The notes under the pieces were generated by a model. The model was not told the origin of the DNA and did not search any database. It saw only the letters and a program-made list of their open reading frames with translations. DNA of 50,455 nt, taken from NCBI GenBank assembly GCA_902777125.1, contig CACYSQ010000014.1, positions 1 to 50,455 on the forward strand, read 5' to 3'. Each line of letters starts with the position of its first letter. Position 1 is the stretch's first letter. This document shows positions 27,366-36,026 of this stretch, in pieces. The DNA comes from Ruminococcus flavefaciens (lineage in GTDB: Bacteria; Bacillota; Clostridia; Oscillospirales; Ruminococcaceae). The position numbers and the translations under genes were made by a program.

Positions 27366-29000
27366 TTGAAAAAGATATCCATTGCGCTTTGTGCTGCACT
27401 TTGCTCGCTGACAGCCGTTTCCTGCGGCAGTTCCGACCGCGGTGACGGTCTTGGCCATATGTACGATGCCGCTCTCTGCGGCAATCCGGCGAGCCTCGAC
27501 CCGCAGTACGCCAGCGATCAGGCTTCGGCTACAGTTATAAAGAATATGTACAGCGGTCTGCTCAGGACTGATGACAGCGGAAATATCTCCTGCTGCAACG
27601 CCGAGAGCTATACCGTTTCTCCCGACGGACTGACCTATACCTTCCGTCTCAGAAAGGACAATTACTGGTTCCGGGACGCCGACCACGACGATATCATCGC
27701 GGAGGGAGAGTATTTCCCGGTCAAAGCCGATGATTACGTCTTCGCCTTTCAGAGACTTCTTGACCCTAAGATGCAGTCGCCCTATGCGCCGTACTATTCG
27801 TGCATAAGGAACGGCGAGAAGATCATCTCCGGAAGTCTCCCTGCGGAATCGGCAGGCGTTCGTGCTGCCGATGACTATACCCTCGAGATAACCCTCGACT
27901 ATCCCTCGGCGAACTTCCTCACTATGCTTGCGGCAGCTCCGGCATCGCCCTGCAACAAGGAATTTTTCGAGTCAACAAAGGGTACCTACGGCCTGAGCGA
28001 TGCGTCCGTCATGTCGAACGGCGCCTTCTATATGCGCCAGTGGTTCTACGACCCCTACGGCTCGCACAATATCCTGTACATGAGGCGATGCGATATCAAC
28101 GTGAACGAAAATACACAGGTCAGTCCGACTTTTCTCAGCTTCTCTGTTGAAAAGGAGGAGGACGACGTCTGGCAGTGCCTTAAAGACGGCGACGCTGAGT
28201 GCATGACCACTCTCAGCAGCTCCCGTGCTTCACGGAAATACTCCGTGACCGCGAAGTCCTCCGTTACCCTCGGTCTTATCTTCGAGCAGAAGAACAGCTG
28301 CTTCAAAAGTGCCGCTCTCCGCAAGGCGCTTGCCCTCAGCATCGACAGGGAAAAGCTCGCGGACAGGCTAAGCGACGATATAACTGCGGCTTACGGTCTT
28401 ATACCGCCGGCAGCCCTGCTTTCGGGCAGAAGCTACAGAGAGCTCTATTCCGACAGGAGCTTTTCCGGATATGCCCCTGACAGTGCCGAGAAGCTTTTTG
28501 CAGAGGCGAAGAATGAGCTGAAGACCGGCAGGTTCGACAGTATCAAGATAATGGTCTGCGCGAATACGGTCGATTCCTCCGTGCTGCACGTTCTCTCGCA
28601 GCAGTGGCAGGACACCCTCGGCATCTACATCGGCATCGAGGACGTAAGTGCGGACGAATTTGAGCAGAGGCTCGCAAACGGCGATTTCACGGTCGCACTG
28701 TATCCTCTTGACGGCGATGTGAACACTCCGCTCAGTACGATAGCACAGTTTGAGACTAAGAAGGAGCTTGCGGCTGCTTCCGGAGGGAAGAAGCATTTCG
28801 GCGAGCTCATGAGGTGCAGCAGCGTTCCGGAAACGGTGGAGAAGCTTTCCGCCGCAGAACGCGATATACTGGGGAATTACGGCTTTATACCGGTATTCTA
28901 CAAGAACTCTTACCTCGTCATGGACAAGGACAACGAAGACATTTTCTACGACCCGTTCTCAGGGGCGGTGGACTACAGACTTGCGAAGAATTACAGCTAA
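27366..29000 (+). CDS. Family 5 extracellular solute-binding lipoprotein
   Basis: A 544-residue OppA/DppA-type binding protein for an oligopeptide-like ligand. It starts at TTG with AAGGAGA seven bases upstream; the frame extends upstream only through repeat DNA. Signal peptide ISIALCAALCSLTAVSC gives a lipidated Cys. Family stretches: DAALCGNPASLDPQYA, NMYSGLLRTDDSGNI, AESYTVSPDGLTYTFRLRKD and KADDYVFAFQRLLDP. No permease or ATPase gene accompanies it, so it must share a transporter encoded elsewhere. The stop is 13 bp before glgB. Confidence 0.9.
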   Translation: MKKISIALCAALCSLTAVSCGSSDRGDGLGHMYDAALCGNPASLDPQYASDQASATVIKNMYSGLLRTDDSGNISCCNAESYTVSPDGLTYTFRLRKDNYWFRDADHDDIIAEGEYFPVKADDYVFAFQRLLDPKMQSPYAPYYSCIRNGEKIISGSLPAESAGVRAADDYTLEITLDYPSANFLTMLAAAPASPCNKEFFESTKGTYGLSDASVMSNGAFYMRQWFYDPYGSHNILYMRRCDINVNENTQVSPTFLSFSVEKEEDDVWQCLKDGDAECMTTLSSSRASRKYSVTAKSSVTLGLIFEQKNSCFKSAALRKALALSIDREKLADRLSDDITAAYGLIPPAALLSGRSYRELYSDRSFSGYAPDSAEKLFAEAKNELKTGRFDSIKIMVCANTVDSSVLHVLSQQWQDTLGIYIGIEDVSADEFEQRLANGDFTVALYPLDGDVNTPLSTIAQFETKKELAAASGGKKHFGELMRCSSVPETVEKLSAAERDILGNYGFIPVFYKNSYLVMDKDNEDIFYDPFSGAVDYRLAKNYS

Positions 29001-29013
29001 AGGAGGCGACAGC

Positions 29014-30813
29014 TTGGACATCAACAAATTCTACAGGGGCGAGGTCTTCGATGCCTACCGCTATTTCGGCGCTCACCTCACGGACGGCGGTACGCTTTTC
29101 CGCACCTATGCGCCGAACGCCCTGAAAGTATCTGTTATAGGCGATTTCAGCGATTGGGACGATATCCCTATGGAGAGGGTCGAGGATGGCAGGTTCTATG
29201 AGCTGACCGTTCCGGAGGCAGCCGAGGGTATGCGCTACAAGTACCGTATCTACGGCAAAAACGGCTCGTTCATCGACCACTGCGACCCCTACGGCTTCGG
29301 CATGGAGCTGCGTCCCGGTACCTGTTCCGTTATCCGCAGTCTCGAGGACTACTCCTTCACCGACGATGAATGGCTCGCGGACCGCACGGACTGCCGCGAC
29401 AAGCCCATGAACATCTATGAGGTACACCTCGGCTCATGGCGCAGAAAGAACGACATCGACGAGACCGGCTGGTACAGCTATTCCGAGATCGCCGATGAGC
29501 TCATCGACTACGTCTGCAAGTACGGCTACAATTTCATCGAGCTCATGCCGCTGAACGAACACCCCTGCGATGAATCATGGGGCTATCAGAGTACGGGATT
29601 CTTTGCTCCCACCGCAAGATACGGCACTCCGGCAGAGCTGATGGAGCTTGTGGACAAGTGCCACCGCCGCGGCATCGGTCTGCTGATCGACTTTGTACCG
29701 GTACACTTCGCGGTCGATCACTATGCGCTGACGGAATACGACGGCACAAAGCTCTATGAGCACCCCACCGATGATATCGGCTATAACGAGTGGGGAAGCA
29801 GGAACTTTATCCACTCAAAGGGCGAGGTGCAGTCCTTCATACAGTCTGCGGCTGATTACTGGCTCTCCGTTTACCATTTTGACGGTCTCCGCATGGACGC
29901 GATACGCAATATGATCTACTGGAACGGCGAGGATTCCCGCGGCGAGAACGAGAGAGCTATCGGCTTCCTCAAGTCCATGAACAGCGGACTCAAAGCCCGT
30001 CACTCTACTGCGATACTTGCCGCGGAGGACTCGTCCTCCTACCCGAAGGTCGCCGCACCGGTCTTTGACGGAGGTCTCGGCTTCGATTACAAGTGGGACC
30101 TCGGCTGGATGCACGATACTCTCGAATACTTCCAGAGCGCACCGATGTACCGCACTCGCGATTACCACAAGCTGACCTTTTCGATGCTCTATTTCTACAA
30201 CGAGAGGTTCATACTTCCGCTCTCACACGACGAGGTCGTCCACGGAAAAGCGACTATTGTGCAGAAGATGAACGGTCAGTATCCCGATAAATTCCCGCAG
30301 GCAAGGGCACTGTTCATGTACATGACCGTCCACCCGGGAAAGAAGCTCACCTTTATGGGCAGCGAGTTCGGACAGCTCCGCGAATGGGACGAAAAACGCC
30401 AGCAGGACTGGGATATGCTGAAATACCCCATTCATGATTCCTTCCGGGAGTACATCAGGGCGCTGAACACGATATATCTGCAATATCCAGCCCTCCACTA
30501 CGACTACGACCCGACCAATTTCATGTGGGAGGACTGCTCGTCAACGATACGCTGTGTGTATGCGATGCGCCGCAAGAGTGCGGAGGGCGATATCGTGGCT
30601 GTGCTGAACTTCTCGGACTGGTATCAGGCGGACTATTCCGTTACGGTCGGCGAGGGTTATGAGGCCGAGCTGCTGCTTGATTCGGACGACCAGCTCTACA
30701 GCGGAAATACTCCGCACGGCGGAACGGACTACACCTACACGGACGGCAGGCTCGATATGAACATACCGCCGTTCAGCGGAAGGATATTCCTGCTGAAAAA
30801 AAACAAAAGCTGA
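29014..30813 (+). CDS. glgB: 1,4-alpha-glucan branching enzyme
   Basis: GlgB makes alpha-1,6 branches in glycogen. The 599-residue protein has an N-terminal CBM48 domain (FSDWDDIPMERVEDGRFYEL), the GH13 barrel with MNIYEVHLGSWRRK, the nucleophile Asp295 in GLRMDAIRN, the acid Glu338 in AAEDSSSYP, and SHDEVVHGK. Start is TTG with AAAGGAGGCG upstream. It is somewhat shorter than the E. coli enzyme. No other glycogen genes are nearby; it is cotranscribed with the solute-binding protein gene. Confidence 0.95.
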   Translation: MDINKFYRGEVFDAYRYFGAHLTDGGTLFRTYAPNALKVSVIGDFSDWDDIPMERVEDGRFYELTVPEAAEGMRYKYRIYGKNGSFIDHCDPYGFGMELRPGTCSVIRSLEDYSFTDDEWLADRTDCRDKPMNIYEVHLGSWRRKNDIDETGWYSYSEIADELIDYVCKYGYNFIELMPLNEHPCDESWGYQSTGFFAPTARYGTPAELMELVDKCHRRGIGLLIDFVPVHFAVDHYALTEYDGTKLYEHPTDDIGYNEWGSRNFIHSKGEVQSFIQSAADYWLSVYHFDGLRMDAIRNMIYWNGEDSRGENERAIGFLKSMNSGLKARHSTAILAAEDSSSYPKVAAPVFDGGLGFDYKWDLGWMHDTLEYFQSAPMYRTRDYHKLTFSMLYFYNERFILPLSHDEVVHGKATIVQKMNGQYPDKFPQARALFMYMTVHPGKKLTFMGSEFGQLREWDEKRQQDWDMLKYPIHDSFREYIRALNTIYLQYPALHYDYDPTNFMWEDCSSTIRCVYAMRRKSAEGDIVAVLNFSDWYQADYSVTVGEGYEAELLLDSDDQLYSGNTPHGGTDYTYTDGRLDMNIPPFSGRIFLLKKNKS

Positions 30814-30818
30814 CATGG

Positions 30819-30840
30819 GGACGCCTTCGGGCGTCCTTTT
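30819..30840 (+). terminator. Terminator of glgB
   Basis: Stem GGACGCC/GGCGTCC closed by a TTCG tetraloop (C-UUCG-G in RNA), followed by TTTT. Confidence 0.9.
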
Positions 30841-30879
30841 ATTCTGTTGAAAAATCCGGCTTTGACCCGAATGGCAGCA

Positions 30880-31022
30880 GGGGCGCTCGGAAAGCGCCCC
30901 TACAAATTACCTGTATACCGTGTTTTTTCTGTAGGGGCGAGTTCCGCTCGCCCGCTAATACACAAATCGAAAACAGGTGCTTTGACAAGCTCAGGGGGAC
31001 GCCTTCGGGCGCCCTTTTTTTA
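30880..31022. repeat. Two GTAGGGG hairpins and a second terminator-like stem
   Basis: An inverted copy at 30880-30903 (GGGGCGCT/AGCGCCCC then CTAC) and a forward copy at 30931-30954 (GTAGGGGCGAG/CTCGCCC). At 30994-31022 GGGGGACGCCTTCGGGCGCCC with a T-run repeats the glgB terminator core. The 300-bp gap before the sigma factor holds nothing else that I can identify. Confidence 0.75.
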
Positions 31023-31121
31023 TCCTGCATCGAAAAATTTGCAAAACCGCGCGTAGTTTCAGCCTTTTCATTCGTGTAATAAGTCAAAGCCGATGAAAGG
31101 CTTTCGGAAAGGAGAGTGTCA

Positions 31122-31679
31122 ATGGACAACGGTGCAAGTAGCTACCGCCGTTTCCGCGACAATGGTGACGAAAGCGGTCTCGTTGAGATAATAAGGGACT
31201 ACAAGGACGGTCTGATACTCTACCTTGCGAGCATAGTCGGCAATATCAGGACGGCGGAGGAGCTTGCGGAGGACACCTTCGTTCTCCTCGGCACGAAAAA
31301 GCCGAGAGATAAGGGCAAGGGCTCGTTCAGAACGTGGCTTTACACCATAGGACGAAATGTTGCGATAGATCATATCCGGAAATACAGGAAGCACAGCGAG
31401 GTCTCCATTGACGACATCGAGCTTGTCAGCGAGGAGGAGAGCGTTGAGGCTGCCTATATCAGACAGGAACAGAAGATAACCGTCCACAGGGCGATGCGGA
31501 GGCTCAGTCCGGAATACAGACAGGTGTTGTGGCTCGTCTATTTCGAGGAGCTGAGCAGCAAGGAAGCCGCAGGGATAATGAAGAAAACCGTCCGCAGCGT
31601 GGAATCCCTTTTGTACCGCGCAAAGAAGTCACTGAGATCACAGCTTGAAAAGGAGGGCTTTGATTATGAAAAACTATGA
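31122..31679 (+). CDS. ECF-type RNA polymerase sigma factor
   Basis: A 185-residue sigma-70 family protein with region 2 (AEELAEDTFVLLG, FRTWLYTIGRNVAIDHIRK) and region 4 (MRRLSPEYRQVLWLVYFEEL, SSKEAAGIMKKTVRSVESLL), no region 3, as in extracytoplasmic-function sigma factors. It directs RNA polymerase to a stress or envelope regulon. ATG chosen because AAGGAG is 7 bases upstream; a GTG two codons earlier is possible. It overlaps the next gene by 14 bases, the usual sigma/anti-sigma arrangement. Confidence 0.93.
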   Translation: MDNGASSYRRFRDNGDESGLVEIIRDYKDGLILYLASIVGNIRTAEELAEDTFVLLGTKKPRDKGKGSFRTWLYTIGRNVAIDHIRKYRKHSEVSIDDIELVSEEESVEAAYIRQEQKITVHRAMRRLSPEYRQVLWLVYFEELSSKEAAGIMKKTVRSVESLLYRAKKSLRSQLEKEGFDYEKL

Positions 31680-32622
31680 GGAAATGGCAAAGGACGTACT
31701 TCACCGCATAGGTGAGTACGAGGAGGAAAAAAAGAACAGGCGGTCGCACAGAGCGGTCGCTGCCGGAGCTGCCGTATCGCTTTGCACGGTAGCTGTTATA
31801 GGGGCAGGTCTTTGGAGAAGCGGCGCATTTGCCCCGGAGAACACCAAGCTTGCCGCGGAACCGGGAGCTGAGATAGTCGGGACGGACGTTACCCTGCCGG
31901 CTGAGGGCGATGAGCTGAAAGCTGCCGTTACCACGGTGACTGTAGCTGCCGCGAGCACGGAGGCTGTCGTTCTTACCGATATCCAGCAGGAAGCAACTGA
32001 CGATAACGGTTCTGAGGTCGAGGGCGTATGCGGCAACAACTATGAGGAGGGGAAAGCTCCTTCCGACGGCACAGTGACCATGCAGCCCGCGGGTTCTGAT
32101 GAGCCGGTCAAGGGACGCATCATCTACGCATATCCGACCTATACGGAGGCGAGCTATAGATCTCCCGAAAACGGAACGTTCTTCCTTTACAGGGAGGTTC
32201 AGGGAGCGCTCGATGAGTACGGCAGTGACGAAAATATCATCTACTATGTGATAATTGATATTTTCAGCGACGGTCACCAGATCCTTGACGACCCGCTGGC
32301 TGTTTACAAGGCGGAGTCTGACAGGCTTTTCGCGCTGGGCTATACTTCGATAATTGAGACATACACCGATCAGAACGGAATATCAACGACTGTCCTTGCA
32401 CTTCACGCAACGGCAGACCAGCTCAGGAATTACGTGCCGGCTGAGAATTACGGCTACGCTATCCGTATGCACGATGAGTGGAAGCCGGGCATGGATCAGG
32501 ACGTTGTAAGCTTCAACGGTACAGGAAAAGCTGTGCTCGACGAGGCGAAGGAGTTTTCCCAATTCATAGACAAAGATCAGCGTTTGGAACAAAGGGCAAG
32601 TGATATAGATACAGCTGAATAA
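31666..32622 (+). CDS. Membrane partner of the ECF sigma factor (putative anti-sigma)
   Basis: A 318-residue single-pass membrane protein: short cytoplasmic N-terminus (residues 1-33, NYEEMAKDVLHRIGEYEEEK), a transmembrane segment (AVAAGAAVSLCTVAVIGAGLW), an Ala/Thr/Glu-rich linker and an outer domain with EYGSDENIIYYVIIDIFSDG and ETYTDQNGISTTVLALHATA. The overlap with the sigma gene and topology suggest an anti-sigma factor and sensor, but the HxxxCxxC zinc anti-sigma motif is absent. The short cytoplasmic segment may still bind the sigma factor. GGAGGG precedes the ATG. Confidence 0.7.
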   Translation: MKNYEEMAKDVLHRIGEYEEEKKNRRSHRAVAAGAAVSLCTVAVIGAGLWRSGAFAPENTKLAAEPGAEIVGTDVTLPAEGDELKAAVTTVTVAAASTEAVVLTDIQQEATDDNGSEVEGVCGNNYEEGKAPSDGTVTMQPAGSDEPVKGRIIYAYPTYTEASYRSPENGTFFLYREVQGALDEYGSDENIIYYVIIDIFSDGHQILDDPLAVYKAESDRLFALGYTSIIETYTDQNGISTTVLALHATADQLRNYVPAENYGYAIRMHDEWKPGMDQDVVSFNGTGKAVLDEAKEFSQFIDKDQRLEQRASDIDTAE

Positions 32623-32630
32623 AATCAGGA

Positions 32631-32662
32631 GGGACGCGGTTACAGCACCGCGTCCCTTGTTT
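32631..32662 (+). terminator. Terminator of the sigma/anti-sigma operon
   Basis: Perfect stem GGGACGCGGT/ACCGCGTCCC with a 6-nt loop, then TTGTTTTG. Confidence 0.9.
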
Positions 32663-32719
32663 TGTCGGAATGAGGTAAATGATTATACAAAGAGCAGAAA
32701 AAAGTTCTTTTTTTACATA

Positions 32720-32748
32720 TTGACAAATATTTGACGAGGTGATATAAT
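32720..32748 (+). promoter_or_regulatory. Promoter of the HD-GYP gene
   Basis: TTGACA (32720-32725), 17-bp spacer ending GGTGA, TATAAT (32743-32748): both boxes perfect. The leader to the start codon is about 120 nt. Confidence 0.92.
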
Positions 32749-32876
32749 ATCATCAGGGAATTATGATCGAGTGTTTACTGTATATGGGCCTTTTGATTGA
32801 TGTGCGGGCTGAATTCGCAGTCCGGCAAGGGGATATTTTCAAAGTGCCATATAAGTGCATTCGGGAGGAATAAAAT

Positions 32877-34952
32877 TTGAAACTGAATAAAAAAACGGGC
32901 TTTGCTGCACTGAAAAGGGAGCTTGTCAAAAAAACTCTCAATCCATTTTCCATGAGCGGCGAGCCGCCGCCTTATACTATAATAATACCTATTCTGCTGT
33001 ACATCGCGGCATCGGTCATCGTTGCGGCAGCTGCCAATTCCAAAAATGTGATCATGATACGGAATATAGAGCTGCCGGTCTCGGCATTTGCCGGAGTGCT
33101 TTCTACGCTCGCAAATCTCTGTGTCATCAGCATGGTGGTGCTGTACAAGAAACGCGGCTATATCACTTCGCTTATACTGCTCATGGGGCAGATGCCTACT
33201 TATATAATGTCGCTGATAGCGAGGAATAACCTTGCAAGCGTTCCGGGACTGTTCATGACAGCCCTTACAATCATCGCTATCACCATAATATACGTCAATA
33301 ATGTCAGAATTGAGGGGAAGCAGGAGAGCCTTGAAAGGCTTTTCAGGCAGACCGCGACATCGCTCGTCAGTGCTATAGATGCGAAGGATACCTATACCCA
33401 CGGCCATTCATCGAGAGTTGCGGAGTATTCGCGCAAAATCGCTGAGCTCGTCGGAAAGAGCGAGAGCGAATGCAGCGAGATATACTACGCCGCACTTCTC
33501 CACGACGTCGGAAAAATAGGCGTTCCGGAGAGCATCATCAACAAGCAGGGCAAGCTTACCTCCGAGGAATTCGAGATAATCAAGCAGCACCCTGCAATGG
33601 GCGCACAGATACTCCAGAGTATCAGGGAATACCCTTTCCTCAGCATCGGCGCTCACTACCACCACGAACGCTATGACGGCAAGGGCTATCCGGATGGTCT
33701 CAAGGGTACGGATATCCCCGAAATAGCGAGGATAGTCTCGATAGCGGACGCTTATGACGCTATGACCTCCAAGAGAAGCTACCGTGAGCCTCTCCCGCAG
33801 CAGAAGGTGCGCGAGGAGTTCGTCAAGGGCATAGGTACGCAGTTTGACCCCGACCTCGCAAGGCTCATGGTCCACCTCATCGACCTCGATACTGAGTATG
33901 AGATGAAGGAGAGTGAGGAGGTCAGGGAGCTTTCCGGCAGAAATGAGATGAATGTCGAGGGATACCGCAGCAATGTCTCAAACGGTATCCTTATCACTCC
34001 GAATATGACCACTATCCGCATGAAGGTGAGCTCCGAGAAAGCCTCTGTGCCTTCGCTGATACTCTTTGATTCACTGGACGGCAGAGTCCATTCCGATGAA
34101 AAGGACATAAAGGATATGTTCTATTTCGAGTACGGCGAGATATGGTTCGACGGAAAGACCGAGTGCCGCGGTGCAAGGAAAATGGAGACAAGAGCCTCCG
34201 GGAAAGCCACTGCTCCGAAAAAGGGCGTAAGGGAATATACCATTGACGCCGTAAGATTCAGGGATCACGTTCTTGTCAGGCTCGAAAGCGGCGGAAATAC
34301 TGCCGAGATCATAACGGCGCTTCCGGATTTCACCAGATATTGCTACATCGGCATTACCGGTGAGCACTGCCGCCTTAGCCGTGTCAGCATAGACAAAGCG
34401 GATTTTCCGGTCGCTGAGGACTATATCCCGCGCATTGCCGAGGAGGTCAGCTTTATTGACGGTCCGGTGGGCGATATCCCGAACGTTCAGGTCGATACAC
34501 ACCGTTCTGCTTCCTCCGAGGGCATTGAGATAAGGGACGGTCTGAAGCTGACCTGTCATGTGAAGAGCCTGCCTACTGCGAGACTGGTTTGGCATTGTCC
34601 GTATATCGACATTTTCACCGCGGACGACGGCAAGGTGAACGGAAAAGGCTACCACGACCGTGCTTTTGCCCGGTTTGACGGCGAGTGCTGGGCTTGCGAC
34701 GAGACCTGCGATACCAGACTTTCTGTGAATATGGACGACAGCTTTGAAGGCTGGGAGGAGTGGAAACGTGCCCTCAGAAAAGGCTATGATACGTCCATAA
34801 GCTTCAGTGTCAATGACGGCATCATAGTTATTACGACCGAGAATGGCGGTATCTCAATAAAGAATACCGTCCGGATAAAAGATGAAAACGCTAAGGTCTA
34901 TGCAGCCCTGACCGGCGACCAGTGTGCTATCACGAATATCAGGATACAATAA
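32877..34952 (+). CDS. Membrane HD-GYP phosphodiesterase with duplicated C-terminal domain
   Basis: A 691-residue protein. Four hydrophobic segments lie in residues 35-145, so both ends should be in the cytoplasm. The HD-GYP domain (about 155-340) has HGHSSRVAEYS, LLHDVGKIG (His209-Asp210), HHERYDGKGYPDGLKG and SIADAYDAMTS, which is complete for cyclic di-GMP hydrolysis. Residues about 360-691 form two similar units; each ends in a matching strand, YIGITGEHCRLSRVSI and YAALTGDQCAITNIRI, suggesting tandem beta-sandwich domains of LamG or sugar-binding type. Start is TTG with GGGAGG nine bases before. The C-terminal fusion is unusual for HD-GYP proteins; its ligand is unknown. Confidence 0.88.
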   Translation: MKLNKKTGFAALKRELVKKTLNPFSMSGEPPPYTIIIPILLYIAASVIVAAAANSKNVIMIRNIELPVSAFAGVLSTLANLCVISMVVLYKKRGYITSLILLMGQMPTYIMSLIARNNLASVPGLFMTALTIIAITIIYVNNVRIEGKQESLERLFRQTATSLVSAIDAKDTYTHGHSSRVAEYSRKIAELVGKSESECSEIYYAALLHDVGKIGVPESIINKQGKLTSEEFEIIKQHPAMGAQILQSIREYPFLSIGAHYHHERYDGKGYPDGLKGTDIPEIARIVSIADAYDAMTSKRSYREPLPQQKVREEFVKGIGTQFDPDLARLMVHLIDLDTEYEMKESEEVRELSGRNEMNVEGYRSNVSNGILITPNMTTIRMKVSSEKASVPSLILFDSLDGRVHSDEKDIKDMFYFEYGEIWFDGKTECRGARKMETRASGKATAPKKGVREYTIDAVRFRDHVLVRLESGGNTAEIITALPDFTRYCYIGITGEHCRLSRVSIDKADFPVAEDYIPRIAEEVSFIDGPVGDIPNVQVDTHRSASSEGIEIRDGLKLTCHVKSLPTARLVWHCPYIDIFTADDGKVNGKGYHDRAFARFDGECWACDETCDTRLSVNMDDSFEGWEEWKRALRKGYDTSISFSVNDGIIVITTENGGISIKNTVRIKDENAKVYAALTGDQCAITNIRIQ

Positions 34953-35060
34953 AAAGCTTACGCTGACTGTGGTGTTCATATAGCAGTATTTATCAGAACT
35001 ATTGAGACAAGCCCTTTTGATGAAAGTGCTCTCAAACTCTATTCTGAGCCTTATCTTTAG

Positions 35061-35211
35061 TTTTTTCCACAATGGTATAAAAATAACCGGAAGCTTCACA
35101 GCTTCCGGTTTTGTTTTTCTAAAAAGAAGATTATACCATTGTGGAAAAAACCATAATAAAGTCTTTGGAAAGGGGGGTGGGGGAGAACCTTTCCTCAGAA
35201 AGGTTTCCCCC
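35061..35211. repeat. Nested palindrome with terminator core, plus long hairpin
   Basis: Perfect 20-bp inverted arms (TTTTTTCCACAATGGTATAA at 35061-35080 and its complement at 35131-35150) enclose a terminator (AACCGGAAGCT-TCAC-AGCTTCCGGTT, 35085-35110, then T-run). At 35179-35211 follows GGGGGAGAACCTTTC-CTCA-GAAAGGTTTCCCCC. This could terminate both the HD-GYP and the convergent ABC transporter transcripts. The arm layout resembles a small MITE. Confidence 0.82.
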
Positions 35212-35267
35212 AATAAATTCTCGTAAAAACTGCCCTATGAGTACCGCGGTTAGCGGAAGCTTTTCTT

Positions 35268-36026
35268 TTACTGGAGATTGAGGTGGTTCTTGACGATATT
35301 GTGTACTATGAGGAATTCCACAGCGGCAATTATCATGTAGTAGAAGCCGATAGCGAACATTATTCCTAAAGCAGATGTATCATCGAGTGCAGTCACGATA
35401 GCTGAGAATACGAAAATATTTGCGATAATAAGACCGAGGCCGATGAAGAAGCTCTTTACCTTTGAACCGCCTATCATCGAGGAAAGGGCGCCGAGCATAT
35501 AGCAGAAGAGGAGGAATGCGAGATAGGTGAAGAATGAGCAGAAGAAGAATGCGAAAACATAATCAAAATGCTCTGTAAACAGCTCACCGATGCCCTCGCT
35601 GATCGCTTTCATAGCCTTTCCTGAGCCATCAATACCAATAATGAGAATATTGCATGACAGCGCGACTGCAAAATAGCTGACAACATAGTTTGTTGCGCCT
35701 GCGATGATCTTTGCAATGATGTTGGTGCTGGTCGAAACGGGGAGGGTATTGGTGAGGTAGCCCTCGGGACCGAACATACTCTTTTTGAAGCGGCGGGAGT
35801 TATTGGTTATCGTCATAAGACCTATGACGAAGAGGAATACATACCATGATATAGCGAATATCCAGAAGAGAGTTGCCGTGAAGGTGCTTGAAAACTCGCC
35901 GTCCTTGGCAATAAACATATGGAGCATGATCTTGAAAACGATAGTAATTCCGAAAAACAGTGCATATACAACAGAGAAGCTCTTGATGATGTACTTGTAT
36001 TCGTGTTTGAGCAATGTCAGAAGCAT
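35268..36026 (-). CDS. ABC transporter permease
   Basis: A 252-residue protein with six hydrophobic segments, starting MLLTLLKHEYKYIIKSF and containing KMLHMFIAKDGEF, FLFVIGLMTITNNSRRF and PEGYLTNTLPVSTSTNIIAKI. This is the ABC-2-like permease pattern found in Firmicutes, with a large outer loop after TM1 and the short PEGYLTNTLP motif after TM2. It overlaps the ATPase gene by 10 bases and forms an exporter with it. Cargo unknown. Confidence 0.82.
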   Translation of the reverse strand: MLLTLLKHEYKYIIKSFSVVYALFFGITIVFKIMLHMFIAKDGEFSSTFTATLFWIFAISWYVFLFVIGLMTITNNSRRFKKSMFGPEGYLTNTLPVSTSTNIIAKIIAGATNYVVSYFAVALSCNILIIGIDGSGKAMKAISEGIGELFTEHFDYVFAFFFCSFFTYLAFLLFCYMLGALSSMIGGSKVKSFFIGLGLIIANIFVFSAIVTALDDTSALGIMFAIGFYYMIIAAVEFLIVHNIVKNHLNLQ

